DNA of 64,000 nt, from assembly GCF_008831285.2 (NCBI RefSeq), contig NC_045142.1, forward strand, positions 22,011,354 through 22,075,353. Direction: 5' to 3'. Position numbers and translations under genes: made by a program. How positions within the stretch are numbered: the first letter of the stretch is position 1; each line of letters starts with the position of its first letter. Positions 50,619 through 63,765 of the stretch are shown piece after piece. Under the pieces are notes generated by a model, which did no database searches, had not been told where the DNA came from, and saw nothing but the letters and a program-made list of their open reading frames with translations. The DNA comes from Nymphaea colorata. Lineage: Eukaryota > Streptophyta > Magnoliopsida > Nymphaeales > Nymphaeaceae.

Positions 50619-53313
50619 TTTTTGGGAAGAGAAAATGAAAACTGGTTCCTCATCATCAGCGTCTAGAAGTTCTTTCACTCTGTGACGTGTGGTGGGAGTG
50701 CAAGCATCAGAATGATTGCAGAAAACTACCGTGGTGTGTCTGGGCAGGTTCTTTTTCCCTCTCCTTTGAAGAGATCCTTTGGTTTTGTTTTAAAAGCGCT
50801 TTTTAACTTGTCTTTCCTGTGGGAAGATTTTTCTTCGTTTCCTTGTAAGATGAATCACATTTTCCAGGCATGCATTTTGCGGAGATTTACTAGGAAATTA
50901 TGCTTTTTGGTAGTGTTTACCATGTCTTAATTCTAATTGTTCATGAATGTAAGAACCTTTTTCTAGCTTATTTGACCCAAAAAATTTACAAGTCTCACTA
51001 CTCGAAGTAGCATTTCACAATGTTGTATTACAGTATCAGTGTTTGGAAACGGATGGCTTCAGAGAAGCATCTCACTACCACAATAGCATTTCACAATGTT
51101 GTAAGGTTGTATCAGCTTTTGGAGGTGGATAGCATTAGCACCTATGGGTCGCATAGAATTTGGCTTTTTTGTTCTTTGTTTTTCCGCTTTTCTCATACTC
51201 AAAACGATAAGAATAATCTAAGAGAATGTAAAAAGCCCAGAAAACAACATACTGGCCTTTTGCATTAGAGGGATTAATTGTGCCTCAGGAAAGTTTCTTG
51301 TTCGGGACTATCCTTTGTCTATAATTTGGAAAAATAAATACTTTTTCAAAATTTTCTAATAAGGTCACATTTTTCATACAAAAATATCAAATATGGGTAT
51401 GAAGTATACTTCAGTGTTAATTTAAGAAACAAAAAAAATGTTCAGTTGCAATTACTTATTTTCTCAATATTATCTTCGACAAACTTGCATTCTTACTCTC
51501 AGTTACTTGTATCAATCTGACAATCTCTAATATAACACCCAAAGAGTAAGAACGAAGAATGTGAATTAGTTATCAATCTGACAATCTCTAATATAACACC
51601 CAAAGAGTAAGAACGAAGAATGTGAATTAGTTATAGCAGGTAATATCGAGAAAATAAAAATTGAAGCTAATGACTTTTGTCCCTCAGCTTAACGGAAGTT
51701 TACTTTAATTCCCTATTTGATATTTTTTCATGAAGAAGATCTTATTGATAAAACTACAAAATGTGACTTTTTTAAAATTATAGGAAAAAAGTAGGTCCAA
51801 AATTGATAGTTTCCCAATAGGGGCTGATGAATAACTGGTTACATGAAACAGAGAGAATTCAGTTTCCTAGAAAGTTACATCTAGGAGCCGGCTGTTTCAA
51901 CCTTTTCTATGTGAAAGAAATAATTTCGTATGATAGAAGAAGGGTGTTAAAGAGTGAGAAGGCTCACATTCATCAATGCGTCCCCTCTTTCCCATGTGAA
52001 TGGATGTGATCAAGGAAAATTTTCTTTCAAAATATGTGCGCCACTGCGAGGCACCACACAAGAAAGGCGAAATTTCCTCCCAAAATCACATGAATACAAC
52101 AAGAAAAGGGAAAGATAGACCCACCTGGATACATCTCAGGTTGGGACTACTTTCACTAGTAGAATTTCCACGTAGAGAAATTTCCCCCGTTTCCTATGGG
52201 AGAATTCCTCCTGTTCCCGTTTGTATGTTAGATGATCTGCTTGAATTGTTACATAGGTTTGGAACTTGGAAGCTCTATGAGCTTTCCTGTTCCACAAAAA
52301 TTTTAACAACAGCAAATATATTATCCAACAAATTTTTCCACACTTTTCATATGCACCTTTACATATCCTACCATCTTTCCAACTTCCAATCTTTCCACTC
52401 ATTTGCAAATCTGAAAGACATTACATTATTTCTCACATGAATGTGATAGATGACGTTGTAAATTCCTCCTCAGAATATGTAAAATAGATTCTCGCCTTCA
52501 TTATTTGTTGCAATAGAAAATGGAAGAGAAGAGATATGCTACTAAATGTAAATTTCTCCTAGTGTCATGATCAATCCCTCAAATATGGCTGACATCAACC
52601 TACCCTATAGTTTTAATTCATCATCCAAAAATGACTATTTATCAGGACAGGAGAGCAACAAAATACTCCAGGTAAGCAGAGTTTCCCACCACCTAGTAGA
52701 AGGCCAAAGCCTCCACCCAACCCAATAGAAGTAGCATTTCACAAAATAAAATCATAAGGTACAAGGCCTGCTTTCGGTGTGTCGAGATGCTACTGTTGCC
52801 ACGTTTTAATGGCCCCACCTTTTGCAGCACAGAAAGTTGCCTCTTGGTGATGAGAGCAAGAAAATACAAAACCGAATATGGCTGTGACTGTGAGTATCTC
52901 CCCAAGAATGGCTACAAACCAGGATACAGAATAACAAGAATTCAGGTGTATGACCATTAATGTTTTTCAAATCTCTCTACTCCCAAGTCAACCAGCTTAC
53001 ACTTGGGATCTCATACTCGGAGATCCACACAGAAAGAGAGAGAGACAGAGACAGAGCAGTAGAGAGAGAGACAAAGCAGTAGTAGCAACTTTCTCACGCC
53101 TTGAAGCTAGGAACAGACTAATAAGCAAGAACAGAACAACTATTCAAAACCTTGCACTATTTTTCATATTATTTGCAGATACTGTACTCTTTTACATAAA
53201 AAAACATCAGACCGACGAAAATAAAATCATCATTCTATATATACAGAAATAAATGGCTCCATCCATATGCACCATGAAAGTGCTCTCTCTTCCGATTTTG
53301 GATGGAAAGTCTC
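50619..53313. other. Intergenic region between the PPR and VAP27 genes
   Basis: It contains the PPR promoter side and the VAP27 3' flank. Apart from a 61-bp perfect tandem duplication (51510-51631) and a GA-rich stretch (about 53034-53075), I see only AT-rich DNA. The open frames here are short and resemble nothing I know. Confidence 0.65.
51510..51631 (+). repeat. 61-bp perfect tandem duplication
   Basis: Units 51510-51570 and 51571-51631 both start TATCAATCTGACAATC and appear identical, which implies a very recent event or an assembly artefact. Confidence 0.92.
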
Positions 53314-56300
53314 TTAGGAGCTTAACATGCGTCCAAAAATTAAGCCAACAAGGCCAATAAAACAAACAAAAAGAAATGGATAACCTGCTCGAACTTGAGG
53401 ACTTCTTCGTTTGGCTACCATCTAAAACAAAAGAACAGAAAGAAATGTCAAGTAAAAGACATGAAGACCGAATGAAAGAACTTAAATGAAAAAGAAAAGA
53501 AGGGAACAGAAATAACAGAAGACCAATAAGGCGTTACGCAGCAAGCACGATCAGAGATTAATTTGTCTAATGCAGAATAAAAAATGGAGTTACTAACAAG
53601 TTCTTGTCGCAATGATTCCTGCTGCTGAATGATGGCATTCTTTTCTTCTCTTAGGCTTCTTATTATTTTCTCAGCCTGCAAGAATAAGATCATGACACAA
53701 TTTAATGTCAGAATGAAGAGTTGAACTAAGGATTGGATCAATGGAGTCCTGATCCATGGATCATGCAGTTTCGGGTCCCATGTCTACAAAAGAATATATC
53801 AAATAACATTGTAACATGCCTTTAATAATTTTATCTGATGTATGGAACATGGCAAGCAGCATATGGTGGTATTGATTTTTTTTAATAATCCGGAAAGTAT
53901 TTATGCTGTTACTTATACAAAAAAAAGGGCCAACGAGCGATCTGTCAACCTGGCCAGGGGGAGAGGAATCATGATCTGCAACTTGAAGTCAGTCTTATGT
54001 TTAATACAGGGACTTATAAGGGTCTGCACAACCCTATCTTGCCCATAATAATAACAGTAGTGGTGGAAGTACTTTTTAGTTTCCTCTTGACATATCATAA
54101 AAATCACATTTCCATGTCTGAAATCCTCAGAATTGCAATTTCCATATGACATACTTTACAATTTTAAATAGTACCCTCATCCTCTGAATTTTATTTTATA
54201 ATATATAATATAAATGATGAGTTCAAGGTTCTTGGAAAAATTTTTCCAGACTTGTGGAGGCCTTTCCTTAAATCTCTTTTTACTTCTAAGATAGGCAGCA
54301 CATATTTATTGAGCAGAACAACCAGGACATACTACGCCATCTAAAGCACTTCAAAGTAGCCCGGCTAGCTGCTAAAAGTCACCTGATTTGCACACGTCAT
54401 GCATTTAGGAACATGACAAAAGATTATACTGACAACTATATTGCATGGATCTATTCAAGAAAGCCTCCTAGGAACATGACAAAATATTGTACTAACAACT
54501 GCATTTCATGCATCCATTCAAGACAGCCACCTAAAGATTTAACATTTCACCTCCATACAAATATTGAAGAGAATATGAAAAGGCTAGGTCGCTTCAAGTT
54601 GTTCAAACACTTCAAGCAAAACTAAACATATCAGCCTATTAAAATGCATTTTCTCATTTTTCACCCAGCAAGTTAGTTATATGGTCCTTATATAAGTTAT
54701 AAGACCTAAAGACTTCTACCGAAGAAAATTTATAGAAAGCTTTCGTGCCAACAAAAGGCCAAACAAAATCTACCACAAGAAATATTTGTTTACATTAAAG
54801 CTACCAAGAAATGAAAAGAAAGCCCAAGCTGACCTCATCCAATTTTGATTTTAGTTCCTCAACATCTGCTTCATTCAGCTTTACTGTTAGTTTCTGGATA
54901 TCTGCCTCGTTCAGCTTTACTGTTAGTTTCTCAACATCGAGCTTTGCTGTTGGTTTTTCAACATCTGCCTCAGTTAGTTTTGCTGTTGGTTTCCCAACAT
55001 CTGCCTCAGTTAGCTCTGCTGTTGGTTTCCCAACATCTGCCTCATTCAGCTTCATTTCTAGCTTCCTTACCTCAGCCTCAGTCACCTTTGGTTTTAGTTC
55101 CTCAACAGGCAGTGATAGCCTCGGTACCTGTCAGGAAACAAGGCATGATTACTGAAAAACAAGTAGCAGTAGTAAGGCAATTTTCATTTCACATGATCCA
55201 GTGGAAGAGAAAGCACAAAAACATTCCTTAACCTTGAAAAGCTTACTCACAGAGACAGTACAAATTATCGGCAAGTTGCTTGCCCTGAGCAAGGCTACAC
55301 TATCTATTTTGCTCTATCATATAGTAGTAATGCCAAAAAACTCGATCAAAAATATAATATCCCTCTGTCTATGGCCAGACCCATATGGTATCCATTCAAG
55401 GTAAATTGCACACGCATTCATTCAACTTCCAAAAAACACTATGCATATGAAATATCAAAGACCAACAGGTAAGAAGCTGACAAAGAAATGAAACCTATGT
55501 CTACAGGTAAGTCTTTTCATGTATTTGTCACATACTGGTTTCTAGGATTATGCACAAGCCTGACCATGCAGGAAAGGTGATGTCAACGGCAGGCTGTCAA
55601 AAAACAAGCACCAACATCAAGCAGATCAAGAATGAAATGGACATACTGGCAAACAATACCTTTTGTATCCCTGAGAAGGAATTCTGCAAAAAAATCCGAA
55701 CAGTCAAACAAAGTTTCACCAATCACGGACAACAAGATTAATCTAAAATTGACATGGGAATGAAGGGCCTCAAGCCAACCTGCCCCTCCAAAACCCAAAA
55801 ATTTAAACCAAGTAGAATTTTCCATAATACATTGGTGCACTGGATTGTACATGCTTCTTTGGTTAAAACCAACTAATAAGAACCTTGCTTTAAAAATAGA
55901 ATTCTCTATGTTCATTAAGACGTGAGCCCTAAACCCGAATTGGAGAACAACATTCATAAGAATTTCACACACTTTCTGTCTATCTAGAAGGCTTCTGAAA
56001 TCAGGAGTCATGCTACCTAGTTATGTGTGAGAACGAGTCATAATTGGATAGCTGATGACCTTGGATGGTTTGCTCATTGGGATCCTTCTCCAGACCAAGA
56101 AGCCAGATAACAAGACACTCATGTTTTATTTGGTCAAGAAGGAACAGTTGGTGCTCACTCTATTTCCACAGCCTTTGATGTCAAAACATAAACCTTTTCT
56201 TTGAAATTTAAATCACACAGTACAGACAGTTGAGGCATATGACTGCAAAAGGCAGTCCAGAGTTTGATAATTGCTTCACATTGGAACATGTCCACTGACA

Positions 56301-58848
56301 CATACACAAACATAGGCGTGCATGCACACAGACAGACAAGTAGACATGATCATGCATACACACACATACACAGACTTTGAGTTTGGCTTTTCTAGCTCAA
56401 GCTCGATCCTACTCAACATGATCCCCAGCCTGAGCCTAAGCTGTGCAGGAACCTCTTATTCTTGCTCAAGCGATTGTTCCTTGTGTGGTTAGCAGCCTTA
56501 CTTTTATTCTTCAAATATACATGCTTCATTCTGGTTTTATATTTAGACAACACCTCATCAGGTTGTGAAACTGTGTTGAGTGCACACACAGATGACGTCA
56601 TATGATCCACAAACACAGAATGATGTCCTGTAGTTTCTGAAACTTACAGGACAAAAGAATACTAAAGTATGTATGCTTCCTCTGAACTATTAGTCCATAA
56701 AAAAACAGATGATGGATATCTTACAGTCTGAGGTGGTGGTGGCGGACTATCTTCATGACTATCTTCACTAGAAGAATTGTCTTGCTCCACTGGCTTAGGA
56801 GTTCCAAAAACAGGCTCCTGATTTGTTACACCACTAATAGGCTGCAAGACTGGAGAATGAGGAGGGCTGATAAGAGCCACCTTCAGCTTCTTCTCATCAA
56901 CAATTCCACCATTTTCTTTGGTAAACTGCAATACAAAAGTACAAGGCTCACCAAAACTGAAAGGAGAAGATTGGATTCCCTTTAAAAGACTCTACAGGCT
57001 CACCATATTCGAGGTAATTTGATCCATCGTGGTCCCTTCTGGGACAACTGTGCTTTGAACAAGGAACTTGTCCTTACACTGCATATCAGGTGGAGCAGTT
57101 CGCTGCCCTTGCATTGTAACTGAAGGACAGATGATGAAGGTCAAGCAGGAAAAAATGTATAACACAAGTATATTAAGGGATAAAAATACTGAGGTCAAAA
57201 AATGGGGTCTCTGGACAATCCAGACCCATGGAAGCAGGAAATTTGTATTCCTTCAAGTCTTCAACAGAAGACAACACAAGCATGCAGTAGGCTACTGCCT
57301 CAGGTCATTCAACAATCAGGGTTCAAATGCTTAAACTCACCTATAATTTCACACGGTGAATGTGGCGAAACAACTCCAACATTGGGTCGCACACAGTATT
57401 TCTTTGGACTCGTAGTTTTCACCTGCCAAGGCAATTCATCATCAGTTTTTTTTTTCAGTTTTTTCATTTTTCTGGGCTACATATTTATATTTAAAAAAAA
57501 AAAATTAGGTGGCGTTTTATTTTGTGAAAACCTACTTAGGAAAATGAGTTGAAAATTTCTTTATACAAAAATAGTTCAACTTTGTCAAGCAGAAATTTTG
57601 ACACAAAAAGTGAAGTCAAACCTTGTATGCAATGTATTGGTCAGAAGTGTTGAACAGCTGAATGGAGCAGGAACTTTGCTTTTTCAACTCAACTATGCAA
57701 CAAAAAAAGAATTAAGATGTTACAAGTTAGAACTCATTTCAGTTTGCAGCTTAAAAAAACAATGCATACCACTCAAGAAAATATAAAGCATATGATATCT
57801 CACTACACAAATCAATAGTGCAATTTGTTGTTACACAGATACAGGCCATGAGATGCACATATGCACGTACAAGCACAGAGAGAAACAGGCACGAGCATTT
57901 CACCATAGTCACTTGGTTAGTATAGGATCTACAATTTCAAATCCTTTGCGAACGATGGAGAAGTCAACATTCATAGTGGTGAAGTGTTGGCAAGGGCCTC
58001 AGAAGAGAACATTAGATATCTATTCGGAACTCTCATGACCTCTCCTTGCAGGAGCAGGATATGTTAATGTGACGTTTTTGGTTCAAACTGCCAGCAGAGG
58101 TTTGACAGGTAGATAGAATTATAAGAAAGTAAGAGCCAAGTTAAACATTGAATAAGATAAGAATCTATGTTGGAAACTATCATGTTGGTCTCTAGATGTA
58201 ATAGCACCAGAAGCCAGAATCTAGCAAACGTTATGAGATTTTTTTTTTTGTTGGGGTGGGGTGGGGAGCGTTGTTGCGGCAGTCTCACTAACAATAGCTT
58301 GCAAGGATCTTGCCATTTAATGCTCGTGATGTCATTCAAAATAAACCAAATCTCTAGTTACTGGGATTATGTGCAGGATAAAAGTGCAAGATATGCAAAG
58401 CTTATGAATCGTCATCTACTACATACACAAATTTATGTGGTTCCATAAGTGTATCTTTGTTCTGAATTTTCTAAAACTGAAAAAGAAGAATTGCTTCTAT
58501 TTGCCTCGTCAAAGGAAAGTTAAATGTATATTTTGATAGTTGTGGGACAATTTCTAAGTAGTCGCCCACAGTAAAAAACAGAAAGAGGTAAGAATCTTAA
58601 ATTTGGGCTATAACAGAATGGTGCGCTAAGTAGCATCCACCGCAACCTCTCATAGCATCAAATTTACAAGCAGACGCAATTTCACATGAAATGAAATGAT
58701 GGAAAGGGAAAAAGGAAAGGGTCTATGGAATAATATTGAAACCAAACCCACATGCCTAAAAAACTGATCAGCAAACAGAAAAGGCACAACTAAACATACA
58801 TATAAACTTTAGTTCAGTTGGATGAATCTCAACAAGCTGCCTCGTCAT
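53314..58848 (-). CDS. VAP27: VAP27-type vesicle-associated membrane protein (8 coding exons)
   Basis: Exons in transcript order are 58848-58800, 57692-57622, 57422-57341, 57119-57004, 56925-56725, 55127-54834, 53675-53598 and 53421-53314 (TAA), giving 999 nt and 332 aa. Plant VAP27 proteins are usually nearer 220-300 aa. The MSP domain spans about residues 4-123 (LVEIHPTELKF, VKTTSPKKYCVRPN, MQGQRTAPPDMQCKDKF) and carries the basic face that binds FFAT motifs. A Ser/Asp/Pro-rich linker follows, then seven 12-residue repeats (189-269) and a coiled coil (about 272-297). The single C-terminal anchor (GYPFLFVCFIGLVGLIFG) has glycines spaced for helix pairing. The family sits in the ER membrane and links it to plasma membrane, endosomes and cytoskeleton. 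Exon 1 encodes only 16 residues; its start ATG follows the MxxxLxxIxPxELKF family pattern. Confidence 0.9.
54408..54533 (+). repeat. 63-bp tandem duplication in a VAP27 intron
   Basis: Two units, 54408-54470 and 54471-54533, start GGAACATGACAAAA and end CCTCCTA/CCACCTA, with around ten differences. They lie in the intron between exons 6 and 7. Confidence 0.85.
54840..55082 (-). repeat. Coding minisatellite in VAP27: seven 12-residue units
   Basis: Residues 189-269 read as tandem units of the form (T/N)EADVxKxTxKL. Six units are 36 bp and one (237-245) is shortened to 27 bp by loss of three codons. All units preserve the reading frame. Units 2 to 4 are the most alike (EADVGKPTA or EADVEKPTA), which suggests recent unequal exchange. 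Confidence 0.9.
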
Positions 58849-60050
58849 GATTCTCGTTCAGCAGAGTCAGAAGAAAAATCCAACGACCGAGAAACAGATA
58901 TTGTACCTGCGCCGCAAATATCAACAGAAGTAAGAAATGAAGATGATAGTGAGACCAATCGACGTAACCAACGGATTCAAGTCAAAGTTACGAATCGAAG
59001 CAAGTGAATAAATCCAACGTAATCTTCTTACTTGACACCGACATGCATCAAAAGCCGCCCGAAAACCAAAGCGAATCCAGCAATTGAAACCATAGAACGG
59101 ATTTTCAAGAACCAGAAAAATTACGACAAATCCTCTTGCACACCACAACAAATCCGAAGAAGTCTACAAAATTCAAACTTAGACAAGGCCTCATTCTATA
59201 AAAGAAAAGATCTGGTCACATTCAGCCGTAAATCAACACTGCAGAGTCACAGACCAACCTTCATCCATATAATCAGATTTGACGACTCCCAGGAACAGGG
59301 TATTCCAAGAATTACACTTAAAATTTCAGCTTGTATTGCTATAGGAACAAGTCAACTCAACCAAAACCGCTCCATTTCAGAAAATAAAGATCCGACTCAG
59401 ACAACCTATTGCCCGCAGTGTCAAGCCAAAGAACTGCCGACAGCTCCAGGTCTTCCATAACAGAAGACAACCACAAAGAACAAATTCAAACCGCAATAGG
59501 AGGAGGCATCTCTTCACAAAGGAAAGCAGCAAGGAGACTACAAATGGAGCAAGACCACTAACGCCAAGACACCAAGAACATCAAACTAACGAGGACCCAC
59601 ATGATCAAATCAAACAAACTGCTCGTAGAAACAAAACCCATTTCCAGATCTCCAAATTTGAGACCCCGCACTCCTCCCCAACCAACGTGTCCACACCCAA
59701 TTGCCTCCAGAATCCCTCCTCCCCACCATCAACCATCAACCAAAAACTACTAGAAACTTTTCAAATGTTAAAGACAATAATCGGATCGAATGCACAGCAC
59801 AATTGAACCTGAACACGAGAGAGAGAGAGAGAGAGGTAGAGGTTTAGTGCTAGGGGTTTACCTACCCAGAACTACAACAGAATCCAAAAATTCAACCAGG
59901 AACTTTCCCCTCCTCTTCTCAAGTAGAAGAAGAACATACAAAAGGAAATAAAACAATATCAGCCTCTCTCTCCTTGTCTCTTTCACTCTCTCTCTCTCTC
60001 GCTCTGTACTGTCATCACTTGCTTCTCCAGGAAAGAGAGAGAGGGAGAGA
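58849..60050 (-). promoter_or_regulatory. Probable VAP27 leader exons, leader intron and proximal promoter
   Basis: On the minus strand a pyrimidine-rich stretch (about 60050-59870) ends at a good donor, GGGTAG followed by GTAAAC (GT at 59861-59860). A plausible acceptor (GCGCAG, exon from 58906) lies 58 bases upstream of the start codon. A leader intron of about 950 bp is therefore likely. Two short GA/CT runs flank the first exon (59817-59835, 59985-60004). This model is inferred from splice motifs only. Confidence 0.4.
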
Positions 60051-61323
60051 AATTTGGTCGTCAGACGGTGGGTGGACGCATGCGCCACCTCGCGAGCCGG
60101 CTAAATCGGCTCGGCTAGGATTCAGGTTTGGCTCGTGCAGGTGACCACGACTTTGGACTCAGCACCTACGATGACAAACTCACTGGTAATTCCACTTTTT
60201 TAATTAATTTATATTTTTTTCTATTTATTAAAATAAAATGGTACTGAACACTGTTGTCCTCATTCCTTTTTTGGTCAGAAAGCCAGCATCGACTTGGGGT
60301 TAAAGAGAGAAGGTTAGAGAGAGAGACAGAAGAGAGAGAATCTTAAATCACTGATTATATTAATCAATGCCATAATAATTATGATTTTACGGCTTTTAAG
60401 GTATGAATTTGGACACCTAAACAGCCTTTATTGCAATTACTATACAATCATGAGTTAGATCTGATCTGGATCCAAATCCATATTATTTTTCAAAGGACAT
60501 ATGACCATCTCTGATTAAAAAAAAAAAAAACTTTGATCTAATCTTGGCTTAATTAGTCTAATAATGCAATTAGAATCGGCATAAAATCGGCCACATCGAC
60601 CAATTTGATTTGAATGGGAACTGTCGCAAATTGATTCAATGGTGCCATGTGTTATATACTCGTGCCTGAACTAGGCGATTAGCCGCAAGCCCAACCAAAT
60701 GTGCCAAGCTCCTTGAAGTGAATTGTGATCTATAGGTAAGTAGTAAGAGTATTTCATTCTATTTAAAAAAAAGAGCAAAAGCTTCCAACCAATCATATGT
60801 CCCAAAGTTTTATGTTCTTATTTTAAAATTATGGATTGATTATGGCAGATGTTTCATTGTTGGATTTAGAAATAATGACAATAATATAGATTATGTTTCT
60901 CAAATTAAAGAACATGGTGTTTTAAGAACACAATATTATTATTACCATCAAATACTATTTGGACAAATCAAAGCAAGCATATTTAATTGGGTTTGACAAC
61001 CCTAAGTGAGTGATTAAGCCGACTCATTAGGTGTACTTTCTTCAATAAAATAAAGAAAATAATAAAACAAAGTTTCTATTGAAGAACCAAAATGGAGTTA
61101 GATCATGGTAACTTTCATGTGACTTCCGGTACTTGAGGGATGACCAAGCTTGGTCTTGGTCAGTCCTTGGGTCCTGACTTAGGCCATGTGCGGCCTAAGT
61201 ATCGTTCTCTTTTTATATATAAATAATATTTATTCCTTTCTCCAGACAAGCGTCCTTACATGCTGCCACAAACTGTAATTTTTAGTGCCCTCCCTAGGAT
61301 TCCTAACTGCTGACTCAACTCAC

Positions 61324-61366
<43 letters not shown>

Positions 61367-61380
61367 TATATATATATATA
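61324..61380. repeat. (ATT)n trinucleotide then TA microsatellite
   Basis: About fourteen ATT/TTA units (61324-61366) are followed by a TA tract to 61380. Confidence 0.95.
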
Positions 61381-61512
61381 GTTTTTTTTCTTTTTAAAAG
61401 CACTAATAAAAACTAAAATTTCCATTACTTGGTTATTAGCATTTGAAACTTCTACGTATAATGGTCATTTTTATTTTTGTTCGGGTTTTTAGAAGACAAA
61501 AAGTAGATTATA

Positions 61513-61531
61513 ATATATATATATATATATA
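61513..61531. repeat. TA dinucleotide microsatellite
   Basis: A short TA tract of about 19 bp. Confidence 0.85.
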
Positions 61532-63057
61532 AGTCTTTATGGTATTGACTTTTTAGTCCAAGCAGCAAGATAAATAAAGGTTCTCTTAAACTTATAGTAA
61601 GTTATTTCATTTCAAATTTAATATACATAGCTTCAGATAAATTAAACAATATAAATTTGATCAGTATCGAGCATTGGATCGGTGAAAACGTCATCATATA
61701 CTCGTTTTTCATAGGACAGTCATTTGAATTTAATAAGATATATCTGATAAGAATCGACGATTGGATCCCTCGACGCGTCATGTGTATATTTTTTATAGCA
61801 TTGTAAATACCAAGGTCTTAAAAAATAGAAGAATTTGGTCATCTATAATAAATTGCTCCTTTAATTATAGTATAATTGGACGGCAAAACAGTTCATACCA
61901 AGTAGATTTGAATTTATGCATGACACTCGAGTTGAGCTTTAAAAATGCAAGATGAGTTTATCCAGCAAGTCAAAAGATTGAAGGATTTATGTTAAAGGTG
62001 ATATCATCCAAGTAAACATTAAAAAAAAGAATCGCAAGAAAAGAAGGGAAAGTTTTTTAGTATTGAAATATTAAAATAGAGAGAAGCACGTAGCGTCCAG
62101 TAAGTGGCCCATGCCAATCACACAGTAGCTACTGTGGTAATTGCTTAGTAAAAGACCCAAAAAAACTTTTTAGTAGTGAAAAGTAGGGATCCTATATAAC
62201 ATGTTATGTTGGAACTCCTTTCAATAGAAATTGGTACAACAAAAAATGACAAAAACCCTTGTTTATCTCCAATCCCCTACTGGTGTGGTTGGTCCAATAG
62301 ATAGGGTGAGACTGATGGGAGACTACTTTCTGTCTTGAGTTTATCCCGAGGTGTCAATTTCTTCTGGTGTTGTAAAAGGAAAGCACAGATATGCAAGTTG
62401 AAGCATACGTGACATCAACTCAAGGCACCGAACCCAAGCCTGGTATCATAGAAGGATGTGGGAAGGGTGGGGGCTTTGGCTCTCTTGTTGGGTGGTAAGA
62501 TAAAATACTCCACCTGCTCGTACCACTAAAAGACCTAAATTTTAATTGTTCTCATGACGGAAAAATGGCGACTCAAATGGGTTGGATGTGGACCGAACAG
62601 CTAACAAAATGGCAGTCCGACAGAAATGAAATCCAGTACAACTAATAGTGACAAATCCCTATAGCGGATCCGACCCGTTTGCATCAAGCAATGCTGAAAA
62701 TATGCAATTATTCTTTGTGGACACCAACTTCTCAATAGTTGCTTTTGATCACATTTTCATGGTGGGTCTTTGTTAAGTCCCAAAGAAAAACAGACTCCAG
62801 AAGAAGCAGCTAGCTATAATTTGCTCCATATTGAGAAATCAATGAGAAAAAAGATCACTGATTGTGCAGATGAGGGTTGTGTGGCCTTATCTTAAGGGCG
62901 GCACTCTTTTGTCAGATAATACTTTTAAGATGAATTAGTGAGGATGGAGTGGTTGGTGACCCACTAGGTGATCACTATCAGTCTGCCTTAGCAAAAAAGG
63001 TGGGACCTTTATTGCTACTTGTGAGCATGTGGAAGAGAGAGAAAAAGAGAGAGTAAC

Positions 63058-63177
63058 ACATACATCAACTTATCAATCAACTCTAGAGAGAGAAGAAAAG
63101 GGAAGTTGATAAAGTAAACATATATCAACTTATCAATCAACTCTAGAGAGAGAGAGAGGGAGAGAGAGGTGAGTTTG
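63058..63177 (+). repeat. 60-bp tandem duplication with GA tracts
   Basis: Two units (about 63058-63117 and 63118-63177) share ATCAACTTATCAATCAACTC followed by a GA tract, which is longer in the second unit. Confidence 0.85.
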
Positions 63178-63585
63178 AAAATAATACATATCAACTGGTA
63201 CAAGGGTCAGGCCAGGCATTGGACAAGGTAGCTCATGGTTTGAATTAGTCTGGCTTGCACCTAGCACATAATGACTTGGTCAGCGAACTGTGAGTGAGCT
63301 TACTTGGTAGAATGGGATGAGTTAGACGGTCAATAAATTGTGCTTGCACGTTTTTGTTTTAATGTCTATTTAGGAGAAATCATACTGGGCATAAAACTCT
63401 CAAGAACATACTCTTATGCTTCCAAGGTATTGATTTGTTTAAGGGCTTAGGTTTAACATTCAACTCGTATGTCATGCATGCCATTGTTTGCAGCTAAGAG
63501 AAACAACACACTGCAGCATTGAGATTTGAGCCTTGGACCCCTTGAATGGAGATCATAACATGCATATAGTAAGGGATGAAGACAT

Positions 63586-63765
63586 AAATTTTTTACGGGG
63601 CGGGCTGACTTAAAGTTTCTAAATTTTGACTATGGCTAAAATATCATTTTTCAAAATTTTTATATAAAACAAATGAAATTTTTAAAAATTTACATGTAAA
63701 TTTTAAAAAAAAAATTGAGGTGAGGCCAGGGCCCATGTCGACCCGACCTTGGCTCCGCCCGTGCA
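63586..63765 (-). mobile_element. MITE-like repeat, best-preserved - copy
   Basis: Reverse-complemented, it begins GCACGGGCGGAGCCAAGGTC and passes through a T run, AAAATTTACATGTAAA, TATAAAAATTTTGAAAAATG and CAAAATTTAGAAAC. This is the same block order as 28312-28505. The pair defines the family best. Confidence 0.6.

Noticed and set aside
50619-50678. A 20-residue N-terminal extension of the PPR protein.
   Set aside because: The extension begins at GTG. The first ATG in frame is at 50618, and plant nuclear genes rarely start at GTG.
54811-55231. Open frames of 114 and 128 codons with repeated Ser/Ala/Phe or Leu-rich units on the + strand.
   Set aside because: They are the reverse reading of the VAP27 coding minisatellite, which has strong family evidence on the minus strand.
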